Assembly: GCA_964614655.1 (NCBI GenBank)
Contig: CAZTPF010000003.1
Span: 39,833 to 103,832 of the forward strand
Direction of reading: 5' to 3'
Source: Casp-actino8 sp964614655
GTDB taxonomy: Bacteria; Actinomycetota; Acidimicrobiia; Acidimicrobiales; Ilumatobacteraceae
DNA: 64,000 nt
The notes under the pieces are model-generated. The model was given only the letters and a program-made list of their open reading frames with translations, searched no databases and was not told where the DNA came from. Below, piece by piece: positions 7,681 to 16,600 of this stretch (its first letter is position 1; every line of letters begins with the position of its first letter). The translations under genes and the position numbers were made by a program.

Positions 7681-8822
7681 TCAGCGACTGGAAACGCCGA
7701 CGGCGCGCAGTTCGGCGGCCGCCTGTTCGGGCGGAACGATGTTGATCATGACACCCGTCCCCCGTTCGAAACCAGCCACCGTGGTGAGCTTCGGCCACAG
7801 ATGAGCGTGCCAATGGAAAGGCCCGTCGTGCTGGTGAGGTGCGGTGTGCAGAACGAGGTTGAACGCCACGTCGGGGAAGACGCGGTTGAGGTGGGCCAGC
7901 GCGTCGCGTAGGGCTCGACCGAAACCGGCCAAGGAGTCGTCGGTCGCCGACGGCATGTGCTGATCGTGGCGGCGGGGGATCACGAGCATCTCGTAGGGCT
8001 GTCCGCTCCAGAACGGGCAGATCACCATGGCGTCGTCGGTCGAGACCACGACTCGCTCGTTGCTGACGGCTTCGGCCTCGACCGTCGCGCAGAGGATGCA
8101 CGCGCCTTCGAAGCGTACGAACGCCTTCTCCTCGTCGAGCAGTTCACCGGGCACGAAGGGGAGGCCGAGCAACTGGCCGTGCGGATGCGACAGGGAGGCG
8201 CCGGCTTCGCGACCGTGGTTGACGATGGCTTGTGTGTAACGAATGTTCGGTCGCGCGGCGTGATCGAGGAATCGCTGCTTGAGAAGTCCCATCATCTCGG
8301 CGCAGGCCTGGTCGTCGAGGCTTTCGATACCACCGCGGTGATGGGGCGTGAACACGAAGACCTCGTGGGTTCCGCTCGCTTCGGCCATGGTGTGCACCGG
8401 ACCGAGGTTGCGAACGGCGAGGGAGTCGTCGCCGTCGAAGGCCGGGTAGAGATTGGGTAGGACTCGCATCGACCAGTCGTCGGCGGTGCCGACGGTGTGA
8501 AGGGCCGGGACGTTCGGATCCTCGTGTCCGGGACAGAACGGACAGGGTCGGGAGGGATCGGCTTCGACGCTCTGGCTGCGCGCCGCGAAATCGGTAGGGC
8601 GCATGGCCCGCTCGGCAACGACCGTGACCCACCGACCGGTGAGGGGGTTCAAGCGCAACTGACTCANNNNNNNNNNNNNNNNNNNNNNNNNNNNNNNNNN
8701 NNNNNNNNNNNNNNNNNNNNNNNNNNNNNNNNNNNNNNNNNNNNNNNNNNNNNNNNNNNNNNNNNNTCGGCAACGACCGTGACCCACCGACCGGTGAGGG
8801 GGTTCAAGCGCAACTGACTCAC
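7681..8822 (-). CDS. galT: Galactose-1-phosphate uridylyltransferase (split by a false assembly gap)
   Basis: Leloir-pathway enzyme exchanging UMP between UDP-glucose and galactose-1-phosphate. Reading back from the stop at 7681, the protein has the zinc-site CPFC (C42, C45 in the repaired protein) and the active-site HPH triad (H161-P162-H163, SHPHGQ). The coordinates span 100 Ns flanked by a 55-bp duplicate. Removing the Ns and one copy (155 bp) leaves 987 bp, an intact 328-residue frame from the GTG at 8822-8820. As deposited the frame is broken. TATCCT lies 8 nt before that GTG, so it is probably leaderless. Confidence 0.9.
8612..8666. repeat. 55-bp contig-end duplicate, left copy
   Basis: Identical over 55 bp to 8767-8821; the pair flanks the N run. 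An exact odd-length overlap at both contig ends is what a de Bruijn assembler with k=55 leaves when contigs are scaffolded rather than merged. Confidence 0.95.
8667..8766. other. Assembly gap of exactly 100 N
   Basis: A run of 100 unknown bases inside galT. Because both flanks carry the same 55 bp, the true gap length is most likely zero with an overlap of 55 bp. No sequence appears to be missing. Confidence 0.97.
8767..8821. repeat. 55-bp contig-end duplicate, right copy
   Basis: Second copy of the 55 bp at 8612-8666, within the first codons of galT. Confidence 0.95.
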
Positions 8823-8841
8823 TGAAGGCAAGGATACGAGA

Positions 8842-9576
8842 TCAGTTGCGCCGATACACGGAGACATGGGTGGGCGATTCGGCGTCGAACGGGTCCCGGA
8901 GAGTGTTCTCCCAACGTTCGGCGAGCACCAGACCGGCCTGTCGGGCCATGTCGTCGAGTTGATCGGGGGTTGCGTAGCGGATGCGGTAGGGCCGAAGTCG
9001 GACGCCGCCGCTCTCGCTGATCTCCACGAGTTGCCCGTCGATGGTCTGCGCGTCCCGATCGTGTCGATCGGCCCGGAGCACCACGGCATCGGCGGTCATG
9101 CTGCGGATCCCGACCGAGTCTCCGCCGGGACGATCGGAGTCGGGGACGAACGCCTCGATCACGAAGACACCATCGGGCGCGAGACGATCGGCGACCCGGC
9201 GGAAGAGAAGACGTTGACGATCGGGATCGCGGACGTTGAAGAAGGTGTTGTAGGCCACGAACACGAGGTCGAAGGTCGTGTCGGGGAGATCGTCGACCAT
9301 GTCGCCGAGGATCGTGTCGATCCGACCGTCGGGATCCTTGTCGCGGAGGCGATCGAGCATGGCGGAACTGACGTCGACGCCGACCACCGAGGCTCCGGCT
9401 GCGGCGAGCGGGACGGCCAGTCGTCCGGTGCCGACACCGAGTTCGAGGACCCGTCCGTCGCCGACGAATCGGCCGAGGAACTCGATCGACGCGTCGAGAT
9501 CGGTGATGTCGGCGTACCAGGAGTCGTAGACGTCGGCGATGGCGTCGCCGTAGTCGCGATCCTCGTAGCCGTGCAT
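8842..9576 (-). CDS. Class I SAM-dependent methyltransferase
   Basis: 244 residues. The AdoMet-binding motif I is VLELGVGTGRLAVPLA (around 43-58), followed by VVGVDVSSAMLDRLR (motif II acidic end) and ILGDMVDDLP. The substrate-binding C-terminal part has no recognisable signature, so the substrate is unknown. I chose the ATG at 9576 because the family begins with an acidic helix such as YGDAIADVYDSWY; an upstream in-frame start would extend into the divergent desulfurase gene. It lies 20 bp upstream of galT on the same strand. Confidence 0.8.
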   Translation of the reverse strand: MHGYEDRDYGDAIADVYDSWYADITDLDASIEFLGRFVGDGRVLELGVGTGRLAVPLAAAGASVVGVDVSSAMLDRLRDKDPDGRIDTILGDMVDDLPDTTFDLVFVAYNTFFNVRDPDRQRLLFRRVADRLAPDGVFVIEAFVPDSDRPGGDSVGIRSMTADAVVLRADRHDRDAQTIDGQLVEISESGGVRLRPYRIRYATPDQLDDMARQAGLVLAERWENTLRDPFDAESPTHVSVYRRN

Positions 9577-9652
9577 ACGGTCAGTCCACCATGTGCCGAC
9601 GACACCTGTCGATTCGGTTCCGACTGTTCCCGACGAGCCGTAGCCTGGAAAC

Positions 9653-10822
9653 GTGAGCGCGACGTCGACGGACAACTTGGTCTACCTCGACCATGCCGCC
9701 ACCACGCCCATGCGTGAGTCGGCCATCGCGGCCATGATGCCGTTCTTGGCCGGCGAGTACGCCAACCCGTCCGGGTCGCATCGTTTCGCGCGTCGCTCGC
9801 GTCAGGCGGTCGACGAAGCGCGTGACATGGTGGCCGAGGTCGTCGGGTGTTCGCCGGGAGAGATCGTCTTCACCGGGAGCGGCACCGAGGGCGACAACAT
9901 GGCGATCCGGGGTGCTGTCGAAAGGTCCGGGGGCCGAGCGGTGTGCTCGGCGGCCGAACACCATGCCGTTCTGCATTGCGTCGAACACGTCGGAGGTCAT
10001 GTGCTCGGAACCGACGAATGGGGGGCGATCGACACCGAGGCGCTGACGCGGTGCCTGGCCGATGCGCCCGAATCGGGACCCGACTCGATCGGTGTGGTGT
10101 CGGTGATGGCCGTCAACAACGAGACCGGTTCGGTCACCGATCTCGAGGCGGTGTCGCGTGTCGTCCGACGCCACGCGCCGCGAGCGGTGCTCCACACCGA
10201 TGCCGTTCAGGCCGCGTGCTGGCTCGATCTTCGCGACGTGTGGCCGTTGGTCGACGCCGTAGCACTCAGTGCCCACAAGTTCGGCGGTCCGAAGGGTGTC
10301 GGGGTCCTGGCGATTCGCGCCGGATCGCCGATCGCTCCGCTCATTCTCGGTGGCGGTCAAGAACGTGATCGTCGAAGCGGTACGCACAACGTCGCAGGAA
10401 TCGTGGCCACTGCCGTGGCCCTCGCCGACACCGATCGCGATCGAGGGCACGAATCGGCTCGTGTGGCGTCTCTTCGCGAGCGGCTCGTCTCGGGTGTGTC
10501 CCAGGTGGGCGACGTCCATCGCACCATTCCGGCCGATCGCTCGGTCCCCGGTGTGGCGCACGTGTGCTTCCCGGGTGTCGAGAACGAGTCCTTGCTCTAC
10601 CTGCTCGACGAAGCAGGTGTGTGCGCATCGGCGGCCTCGGCGTGCGCGAGCGGCGCCATGGAGCCCTCGCACGTCCTGGCCGCCATGGGTGTCGATCGAT
10701 CGCTCGCCCACGGAGCTCTGCGACTCTCGCTCGGGCACACCACCCGAGAATCCGATGTCGACGCAGCGATCTCCGCGGTCGTGTCGGCAGTGAACCATCT
10801 CCGAAGTGCGACGTCGCGATGA
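9653..10822 (+). CDS. Cysteine desulfurase (IscS/NifS family)
   Basis: 389 residues, PLP-dependent. It takes sulfur from cysteine for tRNA thiolation and Fe-S clusters. The N-terminal YLDHAATTP, the PLP lysine K209 (LSAHKFGG) and the persulfide cysteine C331 (ASACASGAMEPSHVL) are all visible. GTG start 6 nt after TAGCCT (9641-9646). Its stop overlaps the mnmA start by 4 bp, so the desulfurase most likely feeds MnmA directly. Equivalent to the iscS-like gene next to trmU in mycobacteria. Confidence 0.93.
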   Translation: MSATSTDNLVYLDHAATTPMRESAIAAMMPFLAGEYANPSGSHRFARRSRQAVDEARDMVAEVVGCSPGEIVFTGSGTEGDNMAIRGAVERSGGRAVCSAAEHHAVLHCVEHVGGHVLGTDEWGAIDTEALTRCLADAPESGPDSIGVVSVMAVNNETGSVTDLEAVSRVVRRHAPRAVLHTDAVQAACWLDLRDVWPLVDAVALSAHKFGGPKGVGVLAIRAGSPIAPLILGGGQERDRRSGTHNVAGIVATAVALADTDRDRGHESARVASLRERLVSGVSQVGDVHRTIPADRSVPGVAHVCFPGVENESLLYLLDEAGVCASAASACASGAMEPSHVLAAMGVDRSLAHGALRLSLGHTTRESDVDAAISAVVSAVNHLRSATSR

Positions 10823-11877
10823 AGATCCTCGTCGCCATGTCGGGGGGAGTCGACTCCTCGGTCGCCGCCGCCTTGTTGAAAGAGGAGGGGCACGAAGTCG
10901 TCGGAGTCACACTGCGACTGTGGGGTGGTGAGAGCGACTCCGGATGCTGCAGCGTCAGCGACGTCGATGACGCACGCCGGGTGGCTCAACAACTCGGGAT
11001 CGACCATCTCGTCTTCAACTTCTCCGACGACTTCCAGCGTTCGGTCGTCGATCCGTACGTGAACGATCACGCTCGAGGTGTGACGCCCAACCCGTGCATC
11101 GAGTGCAACCGTCATCTGAAGTTCGATCGACTCTTCGATCGGGCCGAGGTGCTCGGCTTCGACGCCGTCGCCACCGGTCACCACGCGCGGGTCGAGTGCG
11201 TCGACGGTGTCTGGCGGCTGTTGCGCGGTCACGACTCGGCCAAGGATCAGAGCTATGTCGTGCACGTGCTCGACCAGAGGCGTCTGGCTCGTTGTCTCTT
11301 CCCGGTGGGAACGATGACCAAGGCCGACGTGCGCGGACACGCCGAACGGCTCGGTCTTCGGACGGCCAACAAGCCCGACAGCCAGGACGTGTGCTTCATC
11401 ACGTCGAGTGGCGGTCGCGCCGACTTCCTTCGCCGACGGATCGAACTTCATCCGGCCGAGATCGTCGACACGGCCGGCGGAACCCTCGGTGAAGTGGACG
11501 CCGTCGAACTCGTGACTCTCGGACAGCGACGCGGTGTGGCCGGTGGCGGCGGTACCAAGAGATTCGTCGTCGACGTCGACGTCGAGAAGCGTCGCGTCGT
11601 CGTCGGACCCGAATCCGACCTCCTCGTCGATCACGAGGTCGGCGTCGACCCGGTCTGGACCGACGTCGAGTTCGAGGGCGACGTCATGGTCCAGTGCAGC
11701 GCACACGGCGAACCGCGTCGGGGACGTGTGAGCGCATCGCCCGATGGCGTCGTCGTCTGGTGGGAGCAGCCGCAACGACGAGTGTCGCCCGGACAGAGTC
11801 TGGTGTTCTACGACGCGGTCGGCGACTGGGTCATCGGCGGGGCGACGGTGTCGTCGATCGGGCGTTCCACGCGCTGA
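10819..11877 (+). CDS. mnmA: tRNA-specific 2-thiouridylase MnmA
   Basis: 352 residues. It makes 2-thiouridine at wobble position 34 of Lys, Glu and Gln tRNAs. The PP-loop is SGGVDSS (8-14). The catalytic cysteines are C93 in TPNPCIECN and C192 in SQDVCFI. A C-terminal beta-barrel domain follows. It overlaps the desulfurase stop (ATGA), the expected sulfur donor. The 3' end overlaps a convergent membrane-protein gene by 47 bp. Confidence 0.95.
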   Translation: MKILVAMSGGVDSSVAAALLKEEGHEVVGVTLRLWGGESDSGCCSVSDVDDARRVAQQLGIDHLVFNFSDDFQRSVVDPYVNDHARGVTPNPCIECNRHLKFDRLFDRAEVLGFDAVATGHHARVECVDGVWRLLRGHDSAKDQSYVVHVLDQRRLARCLFPVGTMTKADVRGHAERLGLRTANKPDSQDVCFITSSGGRADFLRRRIELHPAEIVDTAGGTLGEVDAVELVTLGQRRGVAGGGGTKRFVVDVDVEKRRVVVGPESDLLVDHEVGVDPVWTDVEFEGDVMVQCSAHGEPRRGRVSASPDGVVVWWEQPQRRVSPGQSLVFYDAVGDWVIGGATVSSIGRSTR

Positions 11878-12781
11878 CGGCTCGGCCGGGCCGACTCGGT
11901 CGGATCCAGAGCGACTTCACGTGCAGAGCCGAGCCACCGGGCCGACCAGCCGTGGCGGCGAGTACGACGGTGTCGAAGTCGACGAGGTCGATGGCGACTC
12001 CGGTTCCACCGCTCCGTCCGCTCAAGTCGGCGTCGTCGGGTGAGCGTGTCGCCAGATCGAGCGATACGACGGACTTCCGATCGAACATGGCCGTCTCGGC
12101 CAACACCACGTGGTCGTGGAGAACGACACCCGCCGGAACGACGACCAACCAGCGTCGGGAGAGTCGATGGAATCGTGGCGGGAGCACGAAAGTGAGGATC
12201 ACGCCGATCGCGACGAGGACTCCGCCGGCCGTCCAGGCTTCGCGCACGAGGGCCAGGACGCCGACGACGAGCGACGACACCCAGATGATCCACGCCGTCA
12301 CCTGAACCACGACGAAGGCGAGCGGAGGTCGAAGTGGAACCCGCCGCTCGTCGCCGTAGGCGGAGGCCTGCACGAACCACGCACCGATCTCGGCGCCGAA
12401 GGCGACCACGTTGAACACGAGAGTGGGGACGAGAGCCAGGACGACGGCCGTGGTCGGGTCGTCGATCAGGTCGCCGATCACCAGGAGTCCGGTGACCGCG
12501 AGGTGTGCCGGCGCCACGAGCCGTACTGCGGTGAGCGAGATCGCCGACGGTACGAGAACTCCGAGAAGCACGGCGGCCCACATGACCCAGAGCGACACCA
12601 CGGCGGCGAGCGCCGACGAATCGGAGATGCTGTCGAGGCGATCCGTGACGAGAGGAACGGTGAGGCCCATGGCCGACGCCGCGACACGAAGAACGACTCG
12701 GGAGATCCGTCCCCACGAGTCGGGACGTGCGTTCGACGACGTGACGAACGGGGTCGTTTCGGTGACGGGTGTCGGTTCCAT
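11831..12781 (-). CDS. Polytopic membrane protein, unknown function
   Basis: 316 residues. After a polar N-terminus there are about six hydrophobic segments between residues ~25 and ~215 (for example AVVSLWVMWAAVLLGVLVPSAI and WIIWVSSLVVGVLALV), then a soluble C-terminal region that looks like a PH- or YokE-type small beta domain (VLHDHVVLAETAMFDRKSVVSLDLATR). I do not recognise a named family. Start taken at the ATG at 12781; the longer frame would run into the divergent MetE-like gene. It overlaps the end of mnmA by 47 bp, convergent. Confidence 0.7.
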   Translation of the reverse strand: MEPTPVTETTPFVTSSNARPDSWGRISRVVLRVAASAMGLTVPLVTDRLDSISDSSALAAVVSLWVMWAAVLLGVLVPSAISLTAVRLVAPAHLAVTGLLVIGDLIDDPTTAVVLALVPTLVFNVVAFGAEIGAWFVQASAYGDERRVPLRPPLAFVVVQVTAWIIWVSSLVVGVLALVREAWTAGGVLVAIGVILTFVLPPRFHRLSRRWLVVVPAGVVLHDHVVLAETAMFDRKSVVSLDLATRSPDDADLSGRSGGTGVAIDLVDFDTVVLAATAGRPGGSALHVKSLWIRPSRPGRAVSAWNARSTTPSPRR

Positions 12782-12843
12782 CGCTTCTCCAATTGTGTCA
12801 GGAAGCGGGCCTCCTGCTACGAAGAGAGCGAGGGGACGAGGGA

Positions 12844-13875
12844 ATGGTTTCGACGCGAGCGGCATCGGTGTTGGTGGGAGGTTCGTCGACGTTGGTCGGG
12901 AGCCTGCCGCATCGCGACGCCCGTCGGGCCGCCGAGTTCGGCTGGTCGGCCACCGACGTTCCGTGCGCGCCGAGTCTGCCGCGTCGTTCACCCGCCGAGG
13001 GAATGGTCGCCCAGGCGATCGTCGGGATTCGGGGCATCAGCCTCGGTCAGTACGGATCGTTGTCGATCGACGTGTCGCGTGTCGATCCGCTGGCACCCGT
13101 CGTGACCGACCTCGACCACGATGCATTCGGCGGATTCCGCGCTTGGCTCACCCACGGTCGCGAGCACGTTCGCTCGAGCGGATACTCGGGTGCCGTGAAA
13201 TGGCAGTTCATCGGTCCGGTGAGTCTCGGCCGCGCGCTCGTGCGGGCCGGTGTGCCGACCCACCTGGCCTTCTCGGTTGCCGTGCGTGTCGTCCGTGAAT
13301 TCCTCGTCGTCATGTCGCGCGCGGTGTCGGAGTCGTTGCCGAACAACCCTCAGCTCGTCGTGATCGACGAACCCGACCTCGCCGATCTCGAGGACGACTC
13401 GTTCCCGATCGCCCCCGACGTCGCGATCGATCTGATGTCAGGAGCCATGGCGGCGGTCGAGCGTGACGCGGTGGTCGGACTCCACTCGTGTTCCGACGTA
13501 CCCATCGGCCACCTGATCGCCGCCGGTCCGCACGTGCTCAGCGTGCCGGTCTCGGAACGTCTCGTCGACGACGCGCCGAAGATCGCTCACTTCCTGCAGG
13601 ACGGCGGATGGATCGCGTGGGGAGCGGTGTCGACCGGCGGTCCGATCGGGCAGTCGGTCGAACGTTGGTGCAAGAAGCTCGCGTCGACGTGGTGCGGACT
13701 GGTGCAAGGAGGTTGCGACGCCTCGCTCCTGCGACGCCAGTCGTTGGTGACTCCCGAGTGCGGGCTCGCCCTGCACAGTTCCGACTCGGCCGGACTGGTC
13801 GTCGACCAGGTGCGCGAGCTCGCCGAGCGAGTCCGCACTCAGGCGCTGGCCACCCGACTCAACGTCGGAGCCTGA
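12844..13875 (+). CDS. MetE C-terminal-like (cobalamin-independent methionine synthase-type) protein
   Basis: 343 residues, about half a full MetE, with only the catalytic barrel. Zinc ligands of MetE are recognisable: H214 and C216 in VGLHSCSD and C306 in VTPECGL. The missing N-terminal barrel means folate substrate use is uncertain; family members of this size in actinobacteria sit next to ligA, as here, and their methyl donor is not settled. ATG start behind a purine-rich GAGGGGACGAGG region. It is followed by ligA after 1 bp. Confidence 0.82.
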   Translation: MVSTRAASVLVGGSSTLVGSLPHRDARRAAEFGWSATDVPCAPSLPRRSPAEGMVAQAIVGIRGISLGQYGSLSIDVSRVDPLAPVVTDLDHDAFGGFRAWLTHGREHVRSSGYSGAVKWQFIGPVSLGRALVRAGVPTHLAFSVAVRVVREFLVVMSRAVSESLPNNPQLVVIDEPDLADLEDDSFPIAPDVAIDLMSGAMAAVERDAVVGLHSCSDVPIGHLIAAGPHVLSVPVSERLVDDAPKIAHFLQDGGWIAWGAVSTGGPIGQSVERWCKKLASTWCGLVQGGCDASLLRRQSLVTPECGLALHSSDSAGLVVDQVRELAERVRTQALATRLNVGA

Positions 13876-13876
13876 C

Positions 13877-15952
13877 GTGGATGCGGCCGAGCGCATCGCC
13901 GAACTGCGCGAAGTCATCGACCGGCATCGACGGCTGTACCACACCCTCGCCGAACCCGAGATCGCCGACGCCGAATACGACGCGTTGATCCGAGAGCTCG
14001 AACGGCTCGAAGCGGCGCACCCCGAGCTGGCCGAAGCGTCGTCACCCACACAACTCGTGGGCGGAGACATCATCGAGACCTTCGCGCCGGTCACCCATCG
14101 AGTGCCGATGACGAGCCTCGACAACGCGATGGACGTGGACGAACTCCGCGCCTGGGGCGAACGCGTCGTGAAGGGGCTCGACGAAGGTGTGGCGATCCGC
14201 TACTGCTGCGAACTGAAGATCGACGGCCTCGCGGTGAGCCTTCGTTACGAGAAAGCTCGATTCGTTCAGGCGGCCACTCGCGGGGACGGAAGGGTCGGAG
14301 AGGACGTGACGGCGAACGTGGCCACGATCGCCGTCGTTCCGAAGTCGTTGCCCGATTCGGTCACGGTGCACCGCAAGAAGATCGCCGTTCCCGAAGTGCT
14401 CGAAGTCCGCGGCGAGGTGTATCTCCCGATCGCGGCGTTCGAGCGCATGCGTGCGGCCAAGGAGGCCGAGAATCTTGAGCGGGTGGCGGCCGGACGTCGT
14501 CCTGAACCGGTTCCGGTGAATCCGCGCAACGCAGGGGCCGGAAGCCTTCGACAGAAGGATGCGAGCGTCACCGCCGGTCGCGGGCTGGCCTTTTGGACCT
14601 ACCAAGTCGGAGAGGTGATCGGAGGGCCGGAGTTCACGTCGCATCGCGACACCCTCGACTTCCTGGCCGCTCTCGGTTTTCCAGTGAACCCCGACATCCG
14701 GGTGGTCGAATCTCTGGACGACGTCGAGCGATTCTGCGCCGAATGGCAGGAGAACCGACACACCCTGCCGTACGAGATCGACGGTGCCGTGGTGAAGGTC
14801 GACGATCTCGGTCAGCGAGACGTCCTCGGGTACACGGCGCGAGCACCGCGCTGGGCCATCGCCGTGAAGTTCCCGCCCGAGGAGCGAACCACCGTGTTGC
14901 GTGACATCCAGGTGTCGATCGGACGTACGGGCCGCGCCACACCGTTCGCCGTCCTCGAACCGGTCTTCGTGGGTGGATCGACGGTGTCGATGGCGACTCT
15001 GCACAACGAGGATCAGGTTCGACTGAAGGACGTACGACCGGGTGACACCGTGGTGGTACGCAAGGCCGGCGACGTGATCCCCGAAGTGGTGGGTCCGGTG
15101 TTGTCGTTGCGTCCCGACGGAACCGAGCCCTGGACCTTCCCGCACGAGTGCCCGTGTCCGTTGAAGAGTGAGCTCGTGCGTCTGGAAGGCGAGTCCGACA
15201 CTCGTTGTGTCGAACCTTCGTGTCCGCACCAACGCGACCAGCGCGTCATCTACTTCGCTTCCCGGGGCGCCATGGACATCGAAGGTCTGGGGGAGCGGAC
15301 CGTCCTGCAGTTGTGCGATGCAGGACTCGTCACCGATCCGGGCGACGTGTACTCGCTGACCGTCGATCAACTGCTCACACTCGAAGGCTTCGGTCGGATC
15401 AGTGCCGAGAAGCTGTTGGAGGCGATCGACGGGTCGAAAACGCGTCCTCTGCCGAGGATCCTCACCGCTCTCGGGATCAAACATCTCGGACCGTCGGCCG
15501 CCGAAGCGTTGGCCGGTCATTTCGGAACTCTCGACGCGATCATGTCGGCCACCGACGAGACGTTGGCGACGGTCGACGGTGTGGGCGACGTCATCGCCCG
15601 CTCGATCACTTCGTGGTTCGCCCAACCCGCCAACGTGGCCTTCGTCGACAAGTTGCGCACCGCCGGTGTCGACTTCGGCCGGGTCGAGACCTCGACTGCG
15701 CCCCAGACCCTGACGGGCAAGGCGGTGGTCGTCACGGGGACACTCGACGGATTCGATCGCGAGTCGGCCGAGCGGGCCATCAAGGAACGGGGTGGCAAGA
15801 GCCCGGGATCGGTGTCGGCCAAGACGTTCGCCGTCGTGGTCGGACGCGACCCGGGCGCGAGCAAGGTCACGAAAGCCGAAAGTCTGGGGGTGCCGATGCT
15901 CGACGAGACGGGCTTCCGACGACTCCTCGACACGGGTGAACTACCCGACTGA
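13877..15952 (+). CDS. ligA: NAD+-dependent DNA ligase LigA
   Basis: 691 residues, full length. It seals nicks in replication and repair. Domains in order: Ia and adenylation domain with the nucleophile K114 in CELKIDG, OB fold, a Cys4 zinc finger (CPCP...C...CPHQ, around 410-435), helix-hairpin-helix repeats (EGFGRISAEKL, DGVGDVIA) and a C-terminal BRCT domain (LTGKAVVVTGTLDGF). GTG start 1 bp after the MetE-like stop, so it is probably co-transcribed with it. Confidence 0.97.
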   Translation: MDAAERIAELREVIDRHRRLYHTLAEPEIADAEYDALIRELERLEAAHPELAEASSPTQLVGGDIIETFAPVTHRVPMTSLDNAMDVDELRAWGERVVKGLDEGVAIRYCCELKIDGLAVSLRYEKARFVQAATRGDGRVGEDVTANVATIAVVPKSLPDSVTVHRKKIAVPEVLEVRGEVYLPIAAFERMRAAKEAENLERVAAGRRPEPVPVNPRNAGAGSLRQKDASVTAGRGLAFWTYQVGEVIGGPEFTSHRDTLDFLAALGFPVNPDIRVVESLDDVERFCAEWQENRHTLPYEIDGAVVKVDDLGQRDVLGYTARAPRWAIAVKFPPEERTTVLRDIQVSIGRTGRATPFAVLEPVFVGGSTVSMATLHNEDQVRLKDVRPGDTVVVRKAGDVIPEVVGPVLSLRPDGTEPWTFPHECPCPLKSELVRLEGESDTRCVEPSCPHQRDQRVIYFASRGAMDIEGLGERTVLQLCDAGLVTDPGDVYSLTVDQLLTLEGFGRISAEKLLEAIDGSKTRPLPRILTALGIKHLGPSAAEALAGHFGTLDAIMSATDETLATVDGVGDVIARSITSWFAQPANVAFVDKLRTAGVDFGRVETSTAPQTLTGKAVVVTGTLDGFDRESAERAIKERGGKSPGSVSAKTFAVVVGRDPGASKVTKAESLGVPMLDETGFRRLLDTGELPD

Positions 15953-15973
15953 CGTCAAGACGAACTCGAGGCG

Positions 15974-16519
15974 TCAGAGAACTTCGAACGACCAGGAGTA
16001 GCTCCGAGCCGCACCGCGACCCTTCTCGATCTCCCAGAAGATGACCGTGACCTCGTGACGTCCGACCGAGTACGACTCGACCACGGCACCGTCGGTCGGG
16101 GTGAACCGGATCAAAGAGTTGCCCTGGTCGTAGATGGCGGTGGGCGGAAGTTCGATCTGCTGTCCGGGCTCGGCGAGCCGGCCGGCGACCTCCGACAGGG
16201 GTGTGGTCGGGATCTCGACCCCGTCGAGAACGAGAACTGCTTCGAAGCCGTCCTGCAGGTCGACCGAGATCTCGGTCTGCGACAGAACCTGGCGATCGTT
16301 CGGCGCCGGTGAGATGTCGACGATCGCATCGGGGTAGCCGAGTGCGTCACGTCCGGTGGTTCCGGCGAGGAATCCGAGAGCGACGAGAGTGAGGCCGAGA
16401 CCGACGGCCACGCTGAGGATCAGCAGCTCTTTGTTGAGACGACGACGAGGGGCGCTGGGCGGGGGACTCGCATCCGCGATCTCGACGATGTCCGACACGC
16501 CTTCATTGTCGCCCGTCAC
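15974..16519 (-). CDS. Membrane-anchored protein with one N-terminal helix, unknown function
   Basis: 181 residues. A cytoplasmic N-terminus with PRRR is followed by one membrane helix (about 33-52, ILSVAVGLGLTLVALGFLA) and an extracytoplasmic beta-rich domain with a pattern like copper-resistance/CopC-type or Ig folds (VDISPAPNDRQVLSQTEISVDLQDGF). A GTG at 16498 with GACAAT 6 nt upstream is an alternative start. It is divergent from the PASTA protein, but a functional link is only a guess. No family assigned. Confidence 0.7.
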   Translation of the reverse strand: MTGDNEGVSDIVEIADASPPPSAPRRRLNKELLILSVAVGLGLTLVALGFLAGTTGRDALGYPDAIVDISPAPNDRQVLSQTEISVDLQDGFEAVLVLDGVEIPTTPLSEVAGRLAEPGQQIELPPTAIYDQGNSLIRFTPTDGAVVESYSVGRHEVTVIFWEIEKGRGAARSYSWSFEVL

Positions 16520-16600
16520 CGGGTCGAACGCACGCCGAAGGGGTGTTTTCCGGGTCGGCGACGGTCACATCTCGGTGGCGAGGACTAGGGTCGACACCCT

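Noticed and set aside
8612..8821. True 55-bp tandem duplication in galT
   Set aside because: Same exact overlap length at a second 100-N gap in ilvE; both are explained by unmerged contig ends.
8144..9089. Open frames running into the N gap near galT
   Set aside because: Their ends are made of translated Ns; only the collapsed galT frame is meaningful.
14042..15625. 527-codon open frame antisense to ligA
   Set aside because: Shadow frame; ligA is unmistakable on the plus strand.
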